Positions 55,786 to 64,000 of a stretch of DNA of 64,000 nt are shown here, in pieces (the stretch's first letter is position 1; each line of letters opens with the position of its first letter). This stretch comes from Mesostigma viride (lineage: Eukaryota > Streptophyta > Mesostigmatophyceae > Mesostigmatales > Mesostigmataceae), in assembly GCA_009746045.1 (NCBI GenBank), contig RPFO01000027.1, positions 4,275,953-4,339,952 of the forward strand, written 5' to 3'. The notes beneath the pieces are model-generated. The model ran no database searches. It saw nothing but the letters and a program-made list of their open reading frames with translations, and had not been told where the DNA came from. A program made the translations under genes and the position numbers.

Positions 55786-56324
55786 GTATCATTCAGTTTC
55801 CAGGCGCCAAAGAGAGTGATCGTGCTTGCATGCAGCTCCGCTGAATTACATCATACTGCTGTGTGCACCAGTTCATGCTCATGTATATACTGCGCAAGGT
55901 TGCTTCACGGGGCTGCTTAGATGTCCTTCTGCAAATTTAAAATTTTACATCATCATGATACAGTGAGTATCTATGAGCATCTTCGTGTGATGAATACAGT
56001 GGCTACCAGATTTATCACAGCCATTCATCCCTGGAACTTGTACTCAGGTCGCATGTGATTCGGCAATCTCACTATGCCTCCTGGTGGCAAGTGAACCATT
56101 TCTGCACAAAGCATACAGCTAAACCTTTACCAAAGTACAAAAAGTTTTGGAAATACACGAAACTGTTTCAATATTTCATGCATGATCGAACACCCCATAT
56201 TTTGCGGTGGCATGGGTTGTAATAGTGTTTTTGCTTTGTCGTGCTCATTGTCAGGGACAATTTTGCTATCTATAGATAGGGAGTTTAAATAGCCTGACAG
56301 TGTATAGGTTTATGGGCTTCAAAC

Positions 56325-57050
<726 letters not shown>

Positions 57051-58199
57051 CTTGCTGGGGGGCTAGGCATGTACGCTCGATCTCCTAACCTAAGGACAAG
57101 ATTTATAAATGTAGTAGTGCAACTTCGCATGCTTCCTCGCTCTGATCCTATCGCTGGCCACGAGTTTGCCATTGGTTCAACCGAGAAGATGAGCATGCCC
57201 CAACACAAAGTGGTTGACTAGCAGAAAGGAGCCATCATCGGTCACCCATCGCCTGCTTATGATTAACCAGAAGAAACGGTGTTTTCCCTCTAAGTAGCAC
57301 TTGTGGGCAGACTTTAGGTATCCTTGAAGAGGGCTGACGCAATAGTTGTGTGTTCACTGTGTTTTTTCTCTTTTGCTGTGTAATGCCCCGTGCATGTCCT
57401 GGAGAAGAGTTTTGTCCTCCTTGAGCCAAGCTTTAATATGCATATGCACATCGGGAAGCTTAGGACATATCACCTCACTGGCAGCCCAGTGACATACATA
57501 AGGCGCATGAGTTAGGAGCATTAAAATCTTTATGTACTGGGTTAGCTCCCCTGATTTGGCTGTGGTCAATTATGAACTATGGCTGTGACCCTGGCTGTGG
57601 ACACGCGTGAGCAATATAATGAACGTATATTGATGCAGTATAGCTGCGGTGGTCTTATGCTTTTGTAGGCGGTTACGTACTTGAAGCGCGGAGGGCTAAC
57701 CCTAAACCGGCACTGCATTATTCGCCCTGAGGCCATGTTACTATGTTTGCCGTGGGGTGATCTGGAGACATTTTGGGCCACCTCCTCCACGTTGTCCGCC
57801 AAGACAATGCCTGTCTTTGACGATATTAATTTTAAATTACCTGCTGGATAGGTACAGGTCATGCCTACACGCAAGTATTAATCCTGCAAAGATAGAGCTT
57901 CCCGTTGGATAAACATGACAAGCATCAACCCCGTTAATTGTGACACCTAAGCCTTTTGCAAGTCCCTTGCTTCCCTTCTGGGGATCCCATCATGTTTTTC
58001 TGTCTGTATACTCGAGCAGGTCTGCGCAGTCCTGATTGCGATTGTCTTGCTATGTAGCAGCCGGGCCCTGCATCCGCCTGCCATGACCTGTTCGTGGTAA
58101 ACGTATTCAAAGCCTAACTGAACATTTGTTTGTTTGCCGTACGCTTGGTTGTTAACCTTTGTACGGCCCCTTGACTGGTGTATCCCATGCACCCTGCAG

Positions 58200-58298
58200 G
58201 ACGGCTGGGCCGCGCTGCATCTCGCGTCGTACAATGGCCACCTGGAGGTTGTCCGGCACCTCATCGAGAGCGGTGCAAACAAGGAAGCTATGAGCAAG
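58200..58298 (+). CDS. Ankyrin exon 12
   Basis: [20 protein letters not shown] then [13 protein letters not shown], donor GTCAGA, acceptor TGCAG. TP of TPLH reads AA. Confidence 0.86.
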
Positions 58299-59409
58299 GT
58301 CAGATAGACGTGATAATCCTAAAGGAATGTACGCTAAGCTGGACATGACCATGAATAGATAGCTCGGTGATGGCACCAGCACCGTGCCAGCGTGTGCAGC
58401 ACATGCAGAATCAAGCATGGCTAGGGGCAAAATAGTTGTATAAGCCATGTGAACAGCAGCTTTGCGCCCACACGTCAGTGGCCCCGGAAGCTGACAACCA
58501 TTTCTGCAAATCTCAGGTTGCCCAACCAAGTATTGCCTCCTGGCCAGACCGGTATTCCATAGGTTTACGAACATGTCAGGCAGCACAGACTTTTGGGGAC
58601 TGCAATTTCAGGTTAAGTGGCAATGTAATTATTTGGCAGCTGGCACTACTACTATTGGACCTGCTTCCAGATGTGTCTTTCAACCAGCACGCATGGCACG
58701 AAACCACCAGCTGCCCATTTGCACACTGTCCCACGTAAGATTACAGTTCATTTCCTTCTATTTCTTACTAAAACTACTTTCGCTTATTAGCACTTGAGTT
58801 CATGTCAGTGCATCTGTCATGCTCCATGTCGTGGCTTTCTCGGTGCGTGAGCTAATTTTAATTGGTCTAGAGCAGTTTATCAAGCCTTTGCTTCCTTCAT
58901 TCATGTGGCCTTTCTTCTGAACAAGGGCTATGCAATGTGAATAAGCAGCGCGGTGCTCTCGTCTTGCAGGCATGTTTGCCTGAACTGGCACATCCGAGCA
59001 TAGTAATACTACATACCCCCTGATAGTGTAACATGCTACCTGCAAAACTGCCTCCTGATGTTACACGTTCACAGTGTAGTTGGTTGTACACATAGTCCTT
59101 GCTATGGATTGTGTGTGGTCACGCATACGTGTACTTGCACGCCCGATCCTCGTACTCCATCTGGATGGTAGTTGTTGTTCATCTCGTTCATTCCCCCGTA
59201 AGTAAGTTTCCCTTTGCTTCATGTGCTGCGCTCTTTCAAGCCCAAAGATGTAGCATAATTTGGGACGCCTAACACTTGTACTTTTCCCACGCAGGTCTGA
59301 TCGCTCATTGCAAGGCATTTTTCTTCTCAGTTCATGTAGATGTATTTGCGCGCTTCACGACTTTTGTACGTTTGTATTTCGCTGCAAACTGAGTGACCGT
59401 TGCGTCCAG

Positions 59410-59508
59410 GATAAGAACACCCCGCTGCACCTTGCGTCGCAACAAGGCCACCTGGTTGTGGTCCAGCACCTCATCACGATCGGTGCAGATGTGGAGGCCA
59501 AGAATGTG
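59410..59508 (+). CDS. Ankyrin exon 13
   Basis: DKNTPLHLASQQGHLVVVQH then LITIGADVEAKNV, donor GTCAGT, acceptor TCCAG. It is the last exon seen; the second DIRS-type element begins 239 bases further on, so following exons would lie beyond the window. Confidence 0.86.
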
Positions 59509-60020
59509 GTCAGTTTTTGCTTCATCCCACTGGTGAAAATGGTTGTGCATTTGCGTTTATGTAGTTACCAGCCGGTAGATGCGGATAATATGAACGCAGG
59601 TAATGTACGCATGGTTTGGGTCGTAGTGATTTCAAACTTTCATCAGGGAATGTTTTTCTGGCGGATTACATCCGGATGCACAGTTGCACATGGTCAACCA
59701 AATGTAGCAGTAAGAGATATGATGTCGACCAAGAGTTCAAGACTTTGTGAGCTATGCTCATTTTATCTATGACTAACCTGCTGAGCGAAGAATGCAACGC
59801 CGTATAGCACAAAGAGAAAAACAACATTTTCAGAAAAAATATCTTTTGTGCTGGCACCTGTACCCCAGCCACCCAGGTAGGGGTTGGCTGGACAGGTGGT
59901 TGCTGTAAAAGGTGGGCTCCCATTCTAGTGAGGCAGGTTGTTTCTTTTGCCTGAGAACCTCACATGACCACATCACATAAAACAAAACGCAAGGCAACAC
60001 ATCAAGCATTATAACCCACC

Positions 60021-61811
60021 ATGACCTCGACAGTGACAGCCCCGGGACGGAATTTCATAGCGAAACTCAAGCAAGCAGCCCAAGGAGGGATGCACCCCAA
60101 AGGAGGCCGCAACTGCGGTCCAGAAGATCCTAGGGGAGGGGCATTGGCTAGAGCGGATCCAGAAGCTCACTCCGGGGCGTGCCAAGAACGTCATGGACGT
60201 ACTGGAGGAAAGGGGGTTTGTCAACGACTGGGATGGGGAGGAGGACCTGGTCGATGCGCTAGCAGCGCAGCTGGGGGAGGCTATTGCAGAGCCGGATCCG
60301 CCAGCGTCAGCAGGTGCGGTGGGAGCTGGGGGTGTTCCCCCTTCGGCAGGTGGAAGCGGAGGGGCGGGGCATGGTGGACCAGGCGGTGGGGAGGAGGATG
60401 GCGCCCTTGGGGCGATCGACCGGGATGTGGCGGACCTAGACAAAAACATAGGTCGGCTGCTGGGGACCGACATGGGCTATGCAAACCCAACGGGTTGCTT
60501 TCCAACCCGGCCGGGCAACGCCCGCACTGGCGGAGATATTGGCGACCTGATAGTGGCCATGTCGAAGCTGCTGGACCAGGCAAAGACTCCAGCAGCTGCA
60601 AGCCCAGCGGCGGCAACGACTGCTGGCAGGCTGGCGCGCACAAGGAAGTGGCGCTGAGCGGGCATGCAGTGCCGGTCCTGCTGAGCAACATGCTGGAAGC
60701 AGTGCTGCCGGGGATGCTGAACTACGCGGAGAGCGTGGGGGGGAAAGTCCATCCGTGCGTCGATCATGCTGACGATGCAGGGGGGCAGCACAGCCAGCGG
60801 GGAGAGGGGCATGTTGATCCTGCCGATGGCTGGCATCCTGGACACGATGGTCACGGAATTTGGCTACTGGGCAATGGCACGCTCCGAAGTGATTTTGGAG
60901 CTGGCAGTAGGGCTGGGACATCCAGGTCATTTCGCGACCCGTTCACGAACACAAACACCTGGGGAAACTACCCGAACACGAATACCGAACATATCCGGTG
61001 GATTTCCAGGTGACCCGAACATGAACACGAGCTTGTGCTGTAAGCTCTGAAGGTGACCCGAACCTGAACCGGAACATTTACCCGATCCAACATTTACCGA
61101 ATGCGAACAATTCATCAAGATACACTTGTGAGTAGGATACGGTCGACACCATCCTTTAGCCAACGAGGACAATTGAATTGTCACTAAAGAAAGCAACGAG
61201 CTAGCTGTCGTCTGAACTTCTGAAACTGAAGAAAGAAAACTTCGTATTTTAGCATCTTTTGTTCATTGGCTGGTACGGTACTCATTGTCGTATGATAAGT
61301 GAAAAGTTATGCGGTTTGTTACTAAAACATTCGGCTGAAAACAGTAACAACAACCGAAAAGTATGGAAATGTTCGGTACCGGGTCAGAGGCGGATATGTT
61401 CGGTCGGTTCCCAGGGTGACCCAAACACGAACATGTTCTGTAAGTTTCCAGGTGAGCCGAACCCGAATAGCATGCACATGTTCGGCCGAACATGTTAGGC
61501 GACCCGAACACCGAACATGTTCGGTATTTGCCCGAACATGTTCGTGTTCGGTATGCCGGCGGCGAATGTCCCAGCCCTAGCTGGCAGCAGCCGAGTACCT
61601 GGCGAAGCTGATCACGGCGTGCCAGCTGGTGGATGTGGGGTCGACGGGCTGGAAGGGCACTCTGTCGGCAATGCTGCCATTCCAGGAGGGTGGGGTGATG
61701 CTGGCGTCTCCGGCAGTCCGGGCCGCGATGAGCATGGGGAAGCTTCAGCACAAGCTGGAGCAGGGTCCCGGCAAGAAGGGGCAGGGCGGCCTGTCCAACA
61801 ACAACAAGTAA
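60021..61811 (+). pseudogene. gag-like first ORF of DIRS copy 2, interrupted
   Basis: The ATG at 60,021 opens TSTVTAPGRNFIAKLKQAAQ. A frameshift follows near 60,090, after which GRAKNVMDVLEERGFVNDWD and an Ala/Gly/Pro-rich acidic centre are in another frame. A second shift near 60,650 leads to VPVLLSNMLEAVLPGMLNYA and GMLILPMAGILDTMVTEFGY. The hAT-type insertion splits the ORF at 60,908-61,579. The end is KLEQGPGKKGQGGLSNNNK. Not recognised beyond similarity to copy 1; position before RT argues for a gag role. Confidence 0.6.
60908..61579. mobile_element. hAT-type non-autonomous transposon
   Basis: 672 bp with inverted ends TAGGGCTGGGACAT and ATGTCCCAGCCCTA, flanked by the 8-bp duplication GCTGGCAG (60,900-60,907 and 61,580-61,587). 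Copy 1 of the retrotransposon has the empty site GCTGGCAGC at about 31,478. The interior is full of CCGAACA/TGTTCGG motifs in both orientations, typical of sub-terminal transposase-binding sites of hAT elements. No transposase ORF. Confidence 0.9.
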
Positions 61812-61997
61812 GGGAGAGATGCCTCCTTCCGCTGCCTCTTCCAGCGCCGCTTACAGCTCGTGACTGGTGGCAGTAGGTACGCCCAGGCCGTAGGCGCGAT
61901 AGGATGAGTCGGGCTTTTAATGCTCGCTCACTAGCCTGTCAAGCGGTTAGGGCGTAAAACTGGATGGGGGGGGGAGGGGCGAGACCCGCCTGCTCTA

Positions 61998-63960
61998 GAC
62001 TCAGCCCGTGTGCCCGGGCCCCTGCAGCAGGAGGCCCTAGATGGGATCAATGATGCTTGCAGGTCCTTCGTCCGCCAGAACGGTGGTTCCGTAGCGGCAA
62101 TGGCCGGATCTGTAGTGGATGGGGGTGAATATGCGGAAGGAGCCCCTTACGAACCGTTAGTAGCCGCACGCTTGGCCTTGCCTGGTGCGGGGGAAGGTGG
62201 CCAAGTGGATGTGCTGAACTTACTACCCCCCTCTTGGGGAGCAATTTTGAATTATGAGAGTAAGATGGTACGGACGCTGAGCCCAGCAGAGCGGATCTTG
62301 CATAAGTGGATGCGGATTTCGCGGGGGTGTAGCATGGAGGAGTTCACGCAGGGTTGCACGGTGTGTGTGGAGAGGGGGATTTTGGGTGGATTTTTTTTAA
62401 AGGAGCTGCCTATGGCGAATGGTACGTTTGGTGTCAGAAAGCCCAACGGCCGTATACGGCTGATTGTGGACAACCGTCGTGGCAACATGCTACTACCAGA
62501 TCCTATGCCCGCTTTTTTACCACACCTTGGCGTGATTTGCGATTTGCCCACGCGCGCTGGGGAGGATGTTTTTGGGGGCGTATCAGATTTGGATTCCTAC
62601 TACAGCAGACTCCGCCTGCCCACTTGGATGCGGCGGTACTGTGCCTGGATGCCGGTGTGGTCGGATCTTGTGGGCCTTAGTCGGGCAAGTCGGAAGTTGT
62701 GGCCGTGGATGTTGTTCTGGCCAATGGGAAACAGGCTGGCAGTCGCTGTGGCCCAGTGCGTGCACCAGTCTGTGCTGTACCGCTGTGGCCCCAAGCCCCC
62801 GTCGGAGGCTAGTCGTGGCCTGAGCGTCGACATGTTAGCGCTGATCCTGGTGGCGGAGGCTAACGAGGCGTGGCAGACCGTCCGGCTAAGGCTGGAGGAC
62901 CCTGCTGCGCCCTTGGCGCCCTCGCCATGCTTCAAATCGCGGCAGGATCTTTAAGGTATGCATGCTGTGACGATCGATGACCTCCATTTCACCCACTGTG
63001 CGTCGGTGGATGGGGTGACTCAGCAGCTAGATCGTGTTCAGGCTGCCTACGCCGCTGTTGGGCTGGTGCAGAAGTCTGACAAGGTGGTACGGGCGACAGC
63101 TGAGCAGACTGGTGTGCAGGCAGTGGGTGTCATTCACCAAAGAGATGGTGACGTGGTGCCTGTTCCTGAGCGTGTGGTGGCGGTTATCGCTGCTACTCAT
63201 GGAATCTTGGATCGCGGGTTTACATACTACTGCGAACTTAGTTCTGTGCTTGGGAAGTTGGTGTGGATGCATCTGCTGTGCCGCCCCATTCTCTCGGTGT
63301 GGTCTGAGACGTATCGGCTGCTAGCAGCCATGAACGCCTCCCTGCCTGGGCGCCACTGGCGGCTCCCTGAGGGGGCCCGCCGGGAGCTTCAGGCGGCGAT
63401 CGACCTGGCCCCCTTTTTGAAGGCTGCCAGGGCCCGGCCCCTTTCTGACTGGGTTGTCGCAAGTGATGCGAGCAGCTCCGGCGGTGGGGTGGTCTACAGG
63501 GACCTGCCTGGGGCCGATTGTGCCCGGCTCCGGGCTCGCGACCCGGCGCGAGGCGTGGTGGTGGCAGACAACAGCCTTAACGTCTGTGGAGGACTGGGAC
63601 CTGGAGCGCATGGAGGAGGGGGACTACAGCCTGCTGGGCGGTGGCCACTGGCGTACGGCACTGTCCTACAGGTGGCGGGGGCAGCCTAACCGCATCAATG
63701 TCAAGGAGGCAATTGCTGCGACGCAGGGGGTTGAGTGGTCGTGCCGGACCAAGGCGTGTCGTCTGGCTCGTGGACTCTAGTGCTGTGGTGGGGGCGTTTG
63801 TCAGGGGGGTCGTCCTCCTACCGCCTCAACCAGCTGGTTCGGCGCTACTGCGCTCTGTCACTGGATGGCGACATGCAGAGCCGCTGGGTCTGGGTGGCTA
63901 CCGACCACAACCCAGCTGACAAGGCCAGTCGGCGTGGCGCTTGGATTCCTGACTTGACCC
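61998..63960 (+). pseudogene. RT-RNase H ORF of DIRS copy 2, nearly complete
   Basis: The open part 62,010-62,954 contains FGVRKPNGRIRLIVDNRRGN, GVSDLDSYYSRLRLPTWMRR and WPMGNRLAVAVAQCVHQSVL, the fingers and palm blocks of DIRS-type reverse transcriptase. A stop (TAA at 62,952-62,954) replaces the glutamate codon seen in copy 1. Then HAVTIDDLHFTH holds the catalytic Asp pair, and VVASDASSSGGGVVYRD opens RNase H. Frameshifts near 63,570 and 63,760 precede a C-terminal DHNPADKASRRGA-type block. The copy is therefore dead but recently active by appearance. Confidence 0.8.
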
Positions 63961-64000
63961 GGTTTGGTGACGTGCATCCCAACCCTGGGCCTGAGGGGGC

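Larger units (their letters stand above)
59747..64000 (+). mobile_element. DIRS-order retrotransposon, copy 2, cut by the window edge
   Basis: Begins with an A1 repeat (59,747-59,958; GAGCTATGCTCATTTTATCT, CTGGCACCTGTACC). It then has the same order of gag-like ORF and RT-RNase H as copy 1, and stops at 64,000 before the recombinase. Better preserved than copy 1 over RT. One hAT-type element is inserted in the gag-like ORF. Confidence 0.85.

Overview
The window looks like a eukaryotic nuclear contig in which a block of giant-virus (NCLDV, Nucleocytoviricota) genes, about 1-20,240, abuts a repeat-rich host-like region, about 21,630-64,000. The viral assignment rests on a nearly complete double-jelly-roll major capsid protein (MCP), the N-terminus of a second MCP, a nuclear-encoded-type virion protein family typical of NCLDVs, a very long fibre-like structural protein, and dense intron-poor genes with short AT-rich gaps. 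The host assignment rests on thirteen 99-bp exons with GT-AG borders, long introns, microsatellites, and retrotransposons and DNA transposons. I cannot name the species. An alga or other protist carrying an endogenous giant virus is the best guess. A chimeric assembly is not excluded.

Viral block. Partial minus-strand ORF (1-241); LysM protein (248-1263) convergent with MCP (1260-2911, minus); a chimera of a second MCP N-terminus with a SET-domain C-terminus (3005-3583); a small basic peptide; a Cys/His zinc-motif protein; an HNH-like nuclease; a staphylococcal-nuclease-like protein; a Ser/Pro-rich protein; and a long coiled-coil protein (7326-8735, minus). Then follow 1.8 kb of tandem repeats without clear genes (8736-10547) and two overlapping ORFs of uncertain origin (10548-11433). 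After these come a DUF2314-like protein, a BRO/MSV199-like protein, a 1,540-residue fibre-like protein (13062-17680, minus), an NCLDV-conserved virion-type protein, a zinc-motif plus F-box-like protein, and a broken basic protein. Several genes carry one frameshift inside a G or C run of six or more. The four cleanest are each one base short, so the frameshifts may be base-calling errors rather than decay.

Boundary. Right of the viral genes lie a 51-bp exact copy of a stretch of the Ser/Pro-rich viral gene and then a roughly 1.03-kb near-perfect palindrome (20596-21629).

Host-like region. A decayed ORF (22,321-23,252, minus) is followed by one gene seen as thirteen exons from 27,756 to 59,508. 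Every exon is exactly 99 nt, starts and ends in phase 0, and encodes exactly one 33-residue ankyrin repeat. Its introns host many elements. One is a complete DIRS-order retrotransposon with the A1-body-B1-A2-B2 split direct repeats of PAT/Kangaroo/Ngaro types (29,806-35,835); a second copy starts at 59,747 and runs off the window. Others are a hAT-type element with an 8-bp target duplication, three mariner-like MITEs, LTR-like repeats, and two composite elements whose ends are themselves palindromes. The composites have 5-bp target duplications confirmed against empty sites within this window. Large G-rich and GCCC/GCCT microsatellites fill other introns.
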